From Malus domestica (Eukaryota; Streptophyta; Magnoliopsida; Rosales; Rosaceae): a DNA stretch of 64,000 bases. The notes beneath the pieces were generated by a model. It searched no databases. It saw nothing but the letters and a program-made list of their open reading frames with translations, and was not told where the DNA came from. The stretch covers positions 31,707,001 through 31,771,000 of the forward strand of contig NC_091665.1 of the NCBI RefSeq assembly GCF_042453785.1, written 5' to 3'. Made by a program: the position numbers and the translations under genes. Below, piece after piece: positions 47,494 through 59,782 of the stretch (position 1 is its first letter; each line of letters starts with the position of its first letter).

Positions 47494-48714
47494 CTCCCCC
47501 TCAAGCTGGATCAAGAGGGTTAATTGATCCAAGCTTGCACAACAACCGTTGAAATTGGGTAGAGTCTAGAGTTTTTGTGAAGAGATCAGCAAGTTGATCA
47601 TGGCTTCTAGTGTATACAGTGTTGATGACATTGGATTGAACTTGTGTACGAATGTAATGACAATCAACTTCAATGTGCTTTATCATTTCATGAAATACGA
47701 GATTAAAAGCAATATGCATTGCGGCCCGGTTGTCACAAAACAACGACATTGGTTCTTTGCTGGTGAAGCCAAGATCAAATAGAAGACTCTTCAACCATAT
47801 AAGTTCACAAGCTGCTGCTGCTATAGCCCTATATTTAGTTTCAGCACTGGATCTTGCAACCACAGTTTGTTTCTTACTTTTCTAGGTGACCAGATTACCT
47901 TCAACAAAAGTACAAAAACCTATGGTGGACTTTCGATCAAGGGCATTACCAACTCAATCAGCATCAATGTAGGCCATGATGTGAGTGGACCCATTTTTCT
48001 TCATGAGTATGCCTCTACTGACCGAACCTTTGAGATATCTAAGTATTCTCTTGACAATTTCCCAATGAACCGATGTAGAAGAGTGCATAAACTGGCTGAC
48101 AAGGCTCACTGAGTAAGCAATGTCAAGTCGAGTAATCGTGAGGTGTAAATAAGTTTTCCAACCATACGCTGATAAAAACTAGGATTAGAGAGGCTCACCT
48201 TTGGCATCCAACTGAAGTTTGCTAACAAGGGGAGTGCGAGCAAGTTTACACTCAAGCATGTGTGCTTCATCAAGAAAATCAACTACATACTTTCTTTGAT
48301 TTAAGAATAACCCTTTGGAAGAAATGGCCACCTCAATGCCAAGAAAGTATTTCAAGACTTCTAAGTCTTTAATGGCAAAATGTTAGTGTAGGGAGCACTT
48401 AAGAGCATTGATTTCCTTCACACTGTCCCCTGTAATTATAAGATCATCAATATATATAAGCACAACGAGCTTGCCTAGGACACCAATGCGAACAAATAAG
48501 GAGGAGTCAGCATGACTTCTTTTGAACCCTGTAACTTCAAGAACTGAGCTCAGTTTGGAATACCAAGCTCGAGGGGATTGTTTGAGTCCATATATAGCCT
48601 TATGGAGCTTGCAAACCTTGTTAAGTTTACCTGCTTGTAAGTGTCCAAGAGGTAGCTTCATGCATACATCTTCTTCAAGATCACCATGGAGGAAAACATT
48701 TTTTACATCCATTT

Positions 48715-49062
48715 TGTTGATGCACAAAATTGGAGGTCTTGGAACAACGTAAATCCGACCATGAATCTACAAGAAAGTAAATAACATAAGATGTATCGTG
48801 GTTCACCCCCAATATTTGGGCTACGTCCACACTAATATTGTATTTCTCTATTTGTGAGAGGATTATGAGGGAGAGAGAGCTTGAGAGCTTTGCTCTGAAT
48901 ATGAGAGGCTTCAGGATTGTGAGGGTGAGGATGTCATTTTATAGAATAAGGGCTTATCCCCCTTTTACATATTTGCCGATCCATTTATTACATAATTACA
49001 TTTGAGTCCCTCGAGTATTTATACGAGGTCTAAATACGGAAGCCCTAAGTATGGTACAAACA
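48715..49062 (-). repeat. Left LTR of the nested element
   Basis: 348 bp, preceded by the cattt target duplication. Confidence 0.88.
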
Positions 49063-49367
49063 GTAGTCCTCCAAGTCTTCAGTTAAGAGAGTCTTTTGGC
49101 TAGAAACTTGAAATTCAGTCCATGTGTGAGCCGAAGTAACTAGATGTCGTTTAGGACTGATACTCGATATGAGGCGGTGCTCAATTTGAAATGATTCTCA
49201 ACTAGAAGTAGCACATGTTGCGAGACTGCTCGGTTTGTGGCTTATGTTGCCTTGGTTGGCTTGGCTTGTGGCATTGAAGGTGAGAGAGTTTCCTTTTATA
49301 GAATAAGGGCTCCTCACTTCAATACATAAGTGATGGGTTAGGAGTGATGCTCGTGGCGAAGCGGTTG

Positions 49368-51723
49368 TGACACGCCCCGACCCTGATATTTCCCGAATAC
49401 CAGGACCGACACGTGCTAGCCGACACCCGGGGGTGACGAAAGCCATTAATTGATACAAAAGCTAAGAATAAGAAATAAATAAAGGTTAGAAATTTGAAAT
49501 ACAATGAACTAACAATTTAGGAACGTGTTCAGAGCATACAACTAAACCTAGTCACTAACAAGAATTAAGATAAGATTGAATGAACAAAGGAGTGGGTCCT
49601 ACCCCGAGAGGACTCGAAGATGCTGCTGCGGAAGTGCCTTGACGCTGGGATTAGGTGCCTTGATTCTAAGTCCTGAATGGGGGCGCAAAACAAAGGTCAG
49701 TGGACCAAGTTTATATATAATATAATAATAAAACAGTTGTCAAGATACTAACCCCCACAGTTATATAATGAAAACTACTAGCATAATAAATGATGGATTT
49801 AATAAAAATCCTAGCATGCCAAAAATATCTCAAAAGCCATTTCTCGCGGAAAAACATCGCGGAAATCAAAATATCAAACGTCTCATAAATCGTCTCGTAA
49901 ACGCGGTGTGCTGCTAGTAAGATCACCGAATAAATATAACTCCCGGCCCAATGCCTGCACCTAAGTCTCTGCGCCCGTAGCCAGAGATAATTACCACCCG
50001 GCCCAATGCCTCTTCATGTCCCTCAGCCCGTAGCTAGGGATTATTTCTCCCGGCCTAAATGCCAACACCAGATCCTCGCCCCAGGCGGCATAGTGTCCAC
50101 TAGGTACGCACAAAATGTTACGCCTCTCGTAAATACCACTTCATAGCGTAGGTTACCGATCATCGTCTACACCATAAAGAGGGGTTCAAAATCATGTTCT
50201 AGCATCCTATCGTCATTTATCAGATAGTCTACCAGTTCATGGTTTTAATAGAAAATACGATATATTAAAATATAGCTCAATATAGGCTAATAAATAATTC
50301 CTCACCAAAAACGAGACGATAATCAATATATTAAATCATCAGGCTTCACATAAATCAAATCATAAATTCGTAGGCATGCTAATCATTTATGCAATTAAAT
50401 TATCAAATCATGTAATTTTAGAAGGGGTCAACTCACAGTACTTAGTTGCCAAAAGCTGCGCCACCAGTGAAGACGGAAACATCACAATAATTGTCCCTAA
50501 GCACATTAAAGAGTCCAATAAATAAAACTATATAATAGAAATTGAATTTGGGAAAACGGACATTGGAAATGGATTCAGAGCGTTGAATTACCCTAAGAAG
50601 GGTCCCGGACGAAAACCCGAAAAGTCAACCTTAAAGTCAACGTTGACTGGAGGTCAACGGTCAAACTAGGTCAAACGAGTTTTAGGCTTGAATCCGGATT
50701 TAGGGTTTAGGTTAAATAAAATAGGGGATTTGGGATTGGATGGGTTTAGGGTTTTAAAGGATTTTAGGAACCTAGGGTTTTTGGGTTAAAAGGGTATTAG
50801 GGTGAGAATGGGTGGTTTGGGCTCAAGCCCAAACCCATACAACTAACACACACACACCTAATACACACACACACAAAGCCCGGCCCTAAGGCCTCACAAA
50901 AGAAAACAGGGCTTTAAGCCCCTTCATTTAAATCCGGCCCAAGGCCCTTAGGTTTTAAAAACACATAACTAAAAATAAAAAGGATGTGGGCTGGGGTACT
51001 GGGTTGGTCCAAAACGGGCTAAGGCCCGTTGGGTTTTCTAAAGGGCCTGAGAGGCCTGGTTTTGCCGAAGAAGAAGGCCGGAGATTCGGTCGGAAAACCA
51101 CCCAACTTTAAACGGCCATAACTTTATCACTACTCAATGAAATCAAGCGAGACAAAAATAAAAGTTGTAGCCCTGGAAGAGACGAAGAGAATGATACCTC
51201 ACACGACATCAAACTCGCCGTGGTGTAGCCGGAAAATGCCTCGAAATCCGTCGGACTCGCCGGAAACTGGGTAAGATTCAAATGAGTATAACTTCTTTAA
51301 TACTCAACGAAATTGAGTGAAACAAAAAGGAAAGTTGTAGTACTCAGGGAGACGAAGAGATTGATACCTTGCACGCCGGCCAACTCGCCGTGGTTTGGCC
51401 GGAAATGGCCTCGAAAGGGGTTGTTCTCGCCGGAGCTCGTGTACGGGGCTTCATGGTTTGACTTTCAAGATGCCAATACTATGGTTGAGTTCGTAGCGAC
51501 GAGATAAAGACGATGGTGATGTTTGTTGGTAAGAAAACCCTCGGATGGGTTGAGATAGAGAGGGCCGAGAGAGTGAGGGAGAGTTGCGGGAGAGGTGATG
51601 AAAAAGAGAGAACTGAGAGAAGAGAGACCGGAAAACAAAAAAATAAAACAAGGTGGGCCCCACGGGCTCACCAATTAAGGTTTTAAAACAATTTTAAAAT
51701 ATAAAAGAGGTTGGGGTGTTTCA
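49368..51723. mobile_element. Large solo LTR (2.36 kb) inside the nested LTR element
   Basis: Begins TGACACGCCCCGACCC and ends GGTTGGGGTGTTTCA. The 5-bp duplication ggttg lies on both sides (49363-49367 and 51724-51728). No coding domain, primer site or second LTR is seen inside, so it is best read as a solo LTR of a large plant LTR family, perhaps Ty3/Gypsy. The family assignment is inferred from length and terminal sequence only. It includes about three short tandem blocks with CCCGGCCCAATGCC at about 49,940-50,090 and two diverged ~170-bp blocks at about 51,075-51,245 and 51,262-51,435. Confidence 0.8.
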
Positions 51724-51728
51724 GGTTG

Positions 51729-52520
51729 CTTAGCTGGCGGCGATACTCTCTAATGAAAGTGAAGGAATCCCTTTTATAAAATAAAGGCTTGTTCCTCAGT
51801 ACATGAATAATGGGTTAGAGTTGATGCTCTCTAATGATGGTAATGGAGTGATGCTCAAGGCGAAGCGGTTACTCAGCAGGCGGCGATGCTCTCTAATGAT
51901 GGTGAGGGAGTCCCTTTTATAGAATAAGGGCTCGTTCCTCAATACATAGGTAATGGGTGCTTTCTAATGAAAGTGAGGAAGTCCCTTTTATATAATAAGG
52001 GCTCGCTCCTCAATACATAAATAATGAGCTAAGTCCCTCAAGTATTTTTCATGAGGCCCAGTTGAGGCCCAATATATGGTACATAATGTAGTCCCCCAAG
52101 TCTTCAGTCAATAGAGTCTGTTGGCTGGAGACTTCAAATTGAATCCATGTATGGGCCGAAATGGTGGTTGTTCGGAGGCGGTATTTGTATACCTTGTACT
52201 GAAGCTTTGCAAGTGAAGGTTTGAAGCTAGAGATTTTGTAAAATAAGCTTTTGAAGTTGGAACTCTCAAAGCTGGAACTCTGTAAATGAAGCTTTTGAAG
52301 CTGATTGACATGAGTGATGCTCATGAATGTTTATGTTGATTGACATAAGTGATGCTCATGGATGTTGGCATGAGTGATGCTTATGAATGTTGACATGAGT
52401 GATGCTCATGAATGTTGACATGAATGATGCTCATGAATGTTTATGTATGATTGACATGAGTAATGCTCATAAAGGTTTATGTATGATTGACATGAGTGAT
52501 GCTCATGTATAATTTTGAAG
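51729..52520. repeat. Tandem repeat blocks in the nested element
   Basis: Units of roughly 80-95 bases with CCCTTTTATAGAATAAGGGC recur at about 51,765, 51,912 and 51,984, with a further relative at 49,290-49,365 beyond the solo LTR. From about 52,310 to 52,510 a 25-35-base unit with GACATGAGTGATGCTCATGA is repeated six or more times. Confidence 0.8.
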
Positions 52521-52790
52521 TACTGGACGTACTTTTGATCACCTAGTGGGTGATAATAGTGGCAGGCTGCCGAAGAATTTTTGGAGTACTGGACGTACTT
52601 TTAATCACCTGGTTGGTGATAATAGCGGTAGTGTGCCGAATAATTTTGGAGTACTGGGTGTACTTTTGATCACATGGTTGGTGATAATAGCGGCATGGTG
52701 CCGAATAATTTTGGAGAACTTGGCGTACTTTTGATCACCTGGTTGATGATAAAGCGGCAGGCTGCCGAATAAATTTGAAGCCGTAGGGCC
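52510..52790. repeat. Tandem ~65-bp repeats
   Basis: Four imperfect copies with GTACTTTTGATCACCTGGTT, then GTGATAATAGCGGCA, then GCCGAATAATTTTGGAG. Non-coding in all frames. Confidence 0.85.
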
Positions 52791-53532
52791 TGGCTCTTTT
52801 GGGCATAGGGGCCTTTGCCCTCCACATAACATTCCAACCCATTATTTTGGGCTTGCCTTTTTTTTTTTAACTCTCTGATGGGGTTTATACAGATGTCTCC
52901 GAAAGATAAGAAAAATAAATCACATCATTCAAAAATAAATCCGACCCTCAGTTCAATGGGTCATGCCCATAATTCCCTTTTCTGCATGTCATCACCACTA
53001 CACTTATGTCTTTTTTTTTTAATCTTCTTTTGCTTTCTGCTTTTACTTTCTGCTTTTCTTTCTGCTTTTCTTGATCTCTCCGCTCCTTCTCTGTCCACCC
53101 ATGTTGCTTTGTAAGGTATCTTTTGCTTGCAAACCACTTGCTTTTCTTGGACAGCCTGGTCGTGCCCATCCATTCTCACTCATTCTTTTTCTTTTTCTTT
53201 TGCTTTTTTCCTTTTGCTTTCGTTTTTATTTACCACTCCATTTCCAGGCATAATGGGTCCATTTTTCAAAGCATGCTCCTTTGCAGATTTGCATGCTTGC
53301 TTTATAGCAAACACACCCATAGCTAACTTTTCCATATGGGTGGTCGATAAAAGCCATCCATGTGGGTGGTTGATTAAACTCTTCAGACTCACCAGATTAA
53401 ATTAATGACAGCTGATAACATTACAACAAACACAGCTGGCAGTATACAACATATTATGAAAGGAAATGAGATCACATTCATGCCAGAAGGATGTTGATGA
53501 GGTCACCCGCCATGTAAGATCGAGCATATTCC

Positions 53533-54106
53533 TCAACATGTCAATATCAAGGGATTTCTATCTTTATGCACATGATATCGTCTGTATAATTTCTCCAAAG
53601 TTGCAACAGAATGCTGCATTGCATTTAGTTTCGTATCCATGAACATTCTCTGATAGTCATCGCCATACTCCTCAATGAGTCGACCAAGATGAAGACGCTG
53701 CATGGCCGTTTATGGTTGTAGTGGTGCAGATTTTTTGTTTCTTCCCTAGACTAGTTTTCAAATCGTCCTTTTTGAGATCGCTGTCGTCGGCGAAATCGAG
53801 CTTTGCATCAGGGTCATCGGAGGGCGGAGGGGGGACCTGGAGGGAATCGCTCTCGACCATTTGAGAATTGCGAGACCGGAGGCTGAGCAAGTTAGGGTTG
53901 GAAACGAAGCCGAAGGACTTGTAGTTTTAGATGGCGGAGCCTTCGGTGTCCCATTAAGGGGCTAAGGCCAGCCCTTGCTGCTCCAGCAAGGCGCGGAGCT
54001 TCGGAAGGAGGCAGAAGGCGGGCTTGAATACGTTGAGCTTCCTCTTCGGCAGCCCCACGAGCACCTTCGTCCGCGACTGCTTGTACTTTTTTCTTGACCT
54101 TCCCAT
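53533..54106 (-). pseudogene. NOP16: NOP16 (ribosome biogenesis) copy captured by an LTR element
   Basis: Minus-strand sequence starting MGRSRKKYKQSRTKVLVGLP at 54106 and ending near 53533 follows plant NOP16 from its first Met to its C-terminus, with VFKPAF near residue 28, SDSLQVPPPP in the middle and MQHSVATLEKLYRRYH near the end. It is colinear over about 575 bp with no intron, so it looks like a cDNA copy, and homologous-looking 3' UTR may extend to about 53,400. NOP16 is a nucleolar protein needed for 60S subunit assembly. This copy lies between the LTRs of a retroelement, in the same direction as the element. It is broken by a few interruptions and is not expected to make the full protein. 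Confidence 0.88.
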
Positions 54107-54465
54107 CTCTCTCTCTCTCTAGAGTAAAGAGAAAGTGGCGAATGTCTGTGAGAAGAAACAAGAGTCATAGATGGTGTCGAATTTGGAGCCATTATTGTTG
54201 TCTCTCTCTTCTCATCTTCTTTCTTCTTTCTTGCTGTCTGAAGAGAAAACTGGAATTTCTAGAAAGAGAAAGATAGAAATAGGAGAGCGAAAGAAAGTGT
54301 TTGGTGAGGAGGCTGTCTGCAGAGAGAGAGAAAGAAAGAGAATGAACCATTGGGTTTTCTCGGAAAGCTTTGGGTTTTTGGGTTTTTGCAGATTCACGGC
54401 GGAGGTGAAAAAAGGAAAGAGAACCGACACAACTTTTCATATCGATTCCCACAGACGGCGCCAAA

Positions 54466-54811
54466 TGTTAATGCACAAAACCGGAGGTCTTAGAACAACG
54501 TAAATCCGACCATGAATCTACAAGAAAGTAAACAACACAAGATGTATCGTGGTTCACCCCAATGTTTGGGCTACATCCACATTGATATTGTATTTCTCTA
54601 TTTGTGAGAGGATTATGAGGGAGAGAGAGCTTGAGAGCTTTGCTCTAAATATGAGAGGCTTCAAGGTTGTGAGGGTGAAGAGGTCATTTTATAGAATAAG
54701 GGCTCCTCCCCTTTTACATATATGCCCCTTCATTTATTACATAATTACATTTGAGTCCTCCGAGTATTTATACAAGGTCTAAATACGGAGGCCTTAAGTA
54801 TGGTACAAACA
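54466..54811 (-). repeat. Right LTR of the nested element
   Basis: 346 bp, followed by the cattt target duplication; the primer site lies on its inner side. Confidence 0.88.
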
Positions 54812-57800
54812 CATTTGAAACAAGGGCTACTCGTGATTGATTTCCATTGATAACAACACCCTCACTGTGTTCATTTTGGCAACCGGGGTAAAAGTCTCCT
54901 TGTAATCAATACCGTAGGTTTATGTGAAATCACGGGCTACCAATCGAGCCCTGTGTCTCTCAATGGTACCGTTGGAATTGAATTTTATCTTGTATATCCA
55001 TCTACTCCCGACAACCTTCTTGCCTTTGGGAAGATCAACCATATTCCAAGTTTGATTTTCATCCAATGCTTTGAGCTCTTCATGCATGGCTTTTTGCCAC
55101 ACAGGTGTACACACGGCTTCTTGAAAACTTCTTGGCTCAAGATTGTTTGACAATTGGTTTAGAAATAATGCACGGGAGGTTGACAATTTTTGGTAAGTAA
55201 TAGCTTCAGAGATAGGGTACCTTGCAGAGTACGTAACGTACTCTTGTAACCTTAACGGGGGATGTCGATCTCTAGCAGGGTTTCTTCTTGGTGCTACTAC
55301 TGATTATGGAGTTGCAGCTTGTGGTTGTGGTGCTAGAGCACTGGGTACTTCCTCATTGACCACTTCATCAATGTTGGAATTAATGATCGGGATTGGGAGG
55401 TTTGCATGAATTTCTCTAGGTAGGCAGTGGAAAGGTGTCTATTAGACTCTCCCCCTGAGGATTATTCTCAGAATCCTTGTGAAAGAAAGAAGTGACTTCA
55501 TCAAACCGAATATCTCTAGAGACAACAAGCTTCCCAGTATGTGAGTTATAACATTTGTATCCCTTTTGAGAACTAGAGTACCTCATAAATGCACATTTCA
55601 CAGCTCTAGGTTCTAGTTTATTACGATGAGTAGCTTGGATGTGGACATAACAAGTACATCCAAAGATCCTGAGATGAGTCAAATCGATAGTTCTTCCTTT
55701 CATGACTTCAAAAGGTGACTTAGCATTCAACACACGAGTTGGAAATCTGTTAATGATGTAGGTTGCAGTGAGAAGTGCTTGGGACCAGAATCTTTTAGGA
55801 ACTTGCATCTGAAACATAAGGGACCTTGTTTTCTCTAACAAATCCCTATTCTTTTGCTCGGCTACACCGTTTTGTTGTGGTGTACCAATACAACTAGTTT
55901 GATGCAAGATGCCATGATTGCTTAAGTAATTGGACATGTTATTGGATGTATACTCGGTGCCATTATCTGACCTTAAAGTATATAATTTAGAGGCAAATTG
56001 ATTGGTTATTAGTTTGTGAAAGTCTTTGAAAGCTTCAAAAAATCACCTTTAAACTTTAAAAGATACAACCAGGTAACCCTAGAATAATCATCAATAAAAG
56101 TGACATAATACTTGTATCCATCGAATCACTCAACACGAGAAGGTCCCCAAATATCTTAGTGGACAACTTCAAAAAGCTTACTGGTTTTAGACTGAGAGGA
56201 TACAAAATACAGCCTAGTGTATTTTGACATTTGACAGATCTCGCACTCATGTGTGCTTTTACAAAAATTTGGAAATAACTTAGACATCACTTGTTCTGAG
56301 GGATGAGTGAGACGTTGGTGCCAAAGTTGGTACTCCTGGGCATGACTTAGGTTGGCAATGAGATCCTTAACAAGATTGAACTTCTTTAAGAGGTAGTATA
56401 GACTACTTAAGAAGAACCCTTCACCAATCTTCTTCTGAGTGACTCGATCCTGAAACACAACGTTATGAGGACAAAATATGGCAAGGCAGTCCAAAGTGTG
56501 TGTGATTTTTCCTACGGAAAAAAGCTGGAATGGAAATGAAGATACGTAAAGTGCAGTGGACTCTACATCATTACCCATCAACCTAATTTTTCCTTTTCCT
56601 AGAACAGGTTCCCTTTTACCATTTGCTACAGATACATGAGTACGATTAGATAATTTTTGAAACTCATGTAGACAAGATGTTTTATTAGTTCTATGATCAG
56701 TGACACCTGAGTCTACAATCCAAAAATCATATGTGAGATATGCATTGAGAGTAATGGAGAGTGCACTGATAATACCTGGGATATTGTCGTGTGTTGTGGT
56801 ATCTGAACCTTCCAAGAAGTTATCGAATTTTCCAAGCATGGCAGTGGAGTTTTCAGTGATCATCTTTTCATTCTCAGTGGTCCTGTTCTTTCTTTGGAGA
56901 AAGGTAGCAAATTCATTAATCAAGGAAATCAGATTTGAAGTGAAGTTTGCCATCTCATCAGCTGAACATTTAGTTGCACGGAGGGCCTTTGAAGCAAACC
57001 CTTTCCCATCTTTGATCATTTTCCCTTCCTTGTCATACTTAGGTTTTAACTCAGGACGTAAGATCCAACATTTTTCCCATAGATGCCCCTTAGTGTTGCA
57101 ATATATGCACTTCCAGTCAGCCTTCTTCCCATTAAAAACTCTTTCACCAGAGATTTTGTGGTTGCTAGTGAAAACCCTAGCCTTAGAGCTAGACTTGGGC
57201 TCAATATGCATTACCTTTCTTCGAGTTTCTTCCCTTTGAACTGCATGACACACGCTGATGAATAATGGTAATTCTGGAGTCATCAGCAAATGACTACGAA
57301 GATCTTCATACTTAGCTCCCAAGCTTGCCAACGGTTGAAACACTTTATCTTCATCAGCCCTCTTCAAGAGCACAACGGATTCGATTTTGTGTGGACGTTA
57401 TAAATCAAGCTTATTCCATATAAATTTCATGTTTCCAATGTGCTGAATGAAGGATTGGTCACCTTGCTTTAGGCCAGCAAGACTCTTCTTCAGTTCAAAT
57501 ACACAGGTATCATTATTTTGGCTGCCATACATTTCCTTGACAACTTCCCAGAGTAGGTGTGAAAATCCTGAATAGCTGAATAGCTCTGACAACTTGGGCT
57601 CTATCGAGTTGAGAATCCAAGACATTATGAGCTGATCATTTGAATGCCATGCATAAAAAGAGAGTGAGGTGGATTCTGGAGGCTTGATGGTTCCATTTAC
57701 GTACTCTAGCTTCGATCTTCCTCCTAGGGCAAGAAAGACGGCTCATGACCAAGGCAAATAGTTGAACTTGTTCAACAATACTGAGCACAGTCGTTGGTTT

Positions 57801-57969
57801 GGATTGATATCACCGTGTATCATGTTGGTTGGTGTTGAGGTTGAGGAACTTGTATCCTTAGAACTGAATGGATTGTCTTCTGCCATCTCAACAAATGATG
57901 AACAGAAGGAAAAATGAAACAAAAGAAAAACAACAGAGACATGACCCTATGGTTCTTGCTCTGATACCA

Positions 57970-58192
57970 TATTGAACTTTTTAGTTTCAACTATTTGTAT
58001 AATTCATCATAAGAAACCAAATACAAGGGAGAAGCTCTTACAGAGAGCTTGAGAGTGACTTAAAGGCTAAAAAGGCAAAGCCTAATAATAGGCCATATAA
58101 AGAACAAAAAAGAATAAGCTAGCTAACGTGCAGCAAATGTATAATTACAAGTTTCAAGGGATACATAAGACCATAAATTAAGGAGCAAATTA
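57970..58192 (-). repeat. Right LTR of the Copia element, inner part
   Basis: Aligns with the first ~223 bases of the left LTR. It is interrupted at TTA (58190-58192) by the Harbinger-like element; its remainder is the inverted piece 59783-59846. Confidence 0.85.
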
Positions 58193-58465
58193 GAGCAACT
58201 CCAGCGTAGGAGCCCTCCCCCCAGGCAATTCACTATTCAATCCACCCAGTGAACAGTAACTACCCTTAATGAACAGTAACTGCCTTTTGCATTTCTAGCG
58301 TGGGAGCCCTCTCCTTGGCAATAGGTAATAAAATATTTGTATTTTATTTATTTATAAAATAATACAAAATAATTTTATTTGTAATTTCGGATAGGATTTT
58401 TAATCGATCTTGTTGTACCATTTTCTATTAAAAAATTATTTTTATTTTTTATTTTCACATGTAGC

Positions 58466-59711
58466 TAGGGGTGGGTTCAAATAACCGAAAACCGAAAAAA
58501 ACCGAAAACCAAACCGAACCGAGGCCGAAAAAAACCGAACCGAAACTGCCAAACCGAACCGAACCGAATCTGGCTGGTTCGGTTTCGGTTTTTAAGGTTC
58601 GGAAACCGAACCAAAACGAACCGAACCGAACAGATATATATATTTAATTTTGTTTTCAATATTATAAATAATTTAGTGATACAATCATAACAAGACATAA
58701 CCTGTTACCAAGTTGGTTTGCTTGAAACTTTTCAAGCCCCTGTGCATGGGTTCGAATCCTCATGCTTCCAGGGTTTCAGAAAAGTTTTTTAGTTTTTTTG
58801 AGCAATCAACAACCTTTTAACTTAAAATTAAATATAAATACTTAAAACCTGCTGCTGTGAGGAATCGAACCCCTTCCGTCCAGGGGGGATAATTCCTTCA
58901 AGCCAACTTGACTGTAGGCTTTGTGTTGTTATAATTGTACCAGTAATATATTTATAGGTTTCTAATATTTAATGCTTTATAAAATTTCTTAAGATTAAAA
59001 ACCCTAGCCGTCACTCTCCCAATCCCATTTCGGTTTTCCCTTTTCTCAAGCACTCTCTCCCCTCCGCTATTTCCTCTCTGCCTCTCTCTCTCTCTCTTTC
59101 TCTCCCCTTCCTCTCTTCCTCCAAATCACTATCTCTCTTTGTGGATTTCGACGGTAGCAAAGAGGAGAGCCAAACCACAGTGGCAGTGGAGCAGTCCAGT
59201 GGCACAACATGGGACTGATGGGCAGTTGACGGCGGACGAGGGCAGTCATTAATCGTTGCAGATCCATGATCCATGGTTCTTTGTTTTTGTGTTGTGTTGT
59301 TGGTTAATTTTCGTTTGCAGATTTTTTTTTTCAATTTCGTTGGTTCTGAACTTCTGATGAATTTGATCTGTAGCTTCTAAATTTCATGGTTTTGCAATTT
59401 GTTTTGGGTATGCTGGATTTGGTTAGGTAACTTCATTTATGAACACTATTAGACTATTAGTTGAGGTTTGATTAATTTGTGAGAGTACATACGGTTTGAT
59501 TAATTTGTTTTGGGTATGCTGCTGCTGAAGCCTGGATTTGTTGTGGCTGTTTTGCATTTTTTGGAGGAAAAAAAAAAATAACCGAAAAAAAAACCGAAAC
59601 CGAACCGAAAAAAACCGAAAAAAATTTGGGCCGAACCGAACCGAACCGAAATTTCGGTTTGGTTTCGGTTTTGGCAAAAAACCGAACCGATAAGAACCGA
59701 ACCCAGCCCTA
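58466..59711. mobile_element. hAT-type non-autonomous element, copy A
   Basis: 1,246 bp. The ends TAGGGGTGGGTTC and (inverted) TAGGGCTGGGTTC match with one change. Both subterminal zones are dense in ACCGAACCGA-type repeats. Left flank is catgtagc (58458-58465) and right flank atggaact (59712-59719); these do not match each other but match copy B crosswise. The interior holds two tRNA-like modules in opposite orientation and an open frame of 107 codons (59011-59334) of low complexity. Confidence 0.8.
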
Positions 59712-59782
59712 ATGGAACTGATGCCCGTTCTTTATTAATCAACAGAGTGTTGTTGATATGTCATCGATAATGTGTTAATATC
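59712..59782. repeat. Inverted piece of the duplicated PHT1 promoter
   Basis: Reverse complement of sequence like 34,997-35,063, including AACACTCTGTTGATTAATAA. It lies between hAT copy A and the inverted outer end of the Copia LTR. Confidence 0.85.

Larger units (their letters stand above)
48715..54811 (-). mobile_element. Non-autonomous LTR element nested in the Copia, carrying NOP16
   Basis: Direct LTRs lie at 48715-49062 (348 bp) and 54466-54811 (346 bp), both TGTTRATGCAC...GGTACAAACA. The target duplication cattt is at 48710-48714 and 54812-54816. On the minus strand the right LTR is followed by TTTGGCGCCGTCTGTGGGA, a plausible primer site, so the element points left. The internal region has no recognisable gag or pol; it contains a captured NOP16 copy, tandem repeats and, inserted later, a 2.36-kb solo LTR. 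The LTRs differ at very roughly 8% by eye. It is a fossil that depended on other elements. Confidence 0.88.

Noticed and set aside
51970-52520. CRISPR-like array
   Set aside because: Repeats are tandem, with no unique equal-length spacers, inside a plant LTR element.
52961-53405. Lys/Glu-rich and Phe-rich frames as a captured second gene next to NOP16
   Set aside because: They come from T-rich CTTTTGCTTT repeats and match no family.
59011-59334. 107-codon frame identical in both hAT copies as a gene
   Set aside because: Low-complexity RERERE/GREE sequence inside a non-autonomous element; identity is explained by the copies being alike at DNA level.
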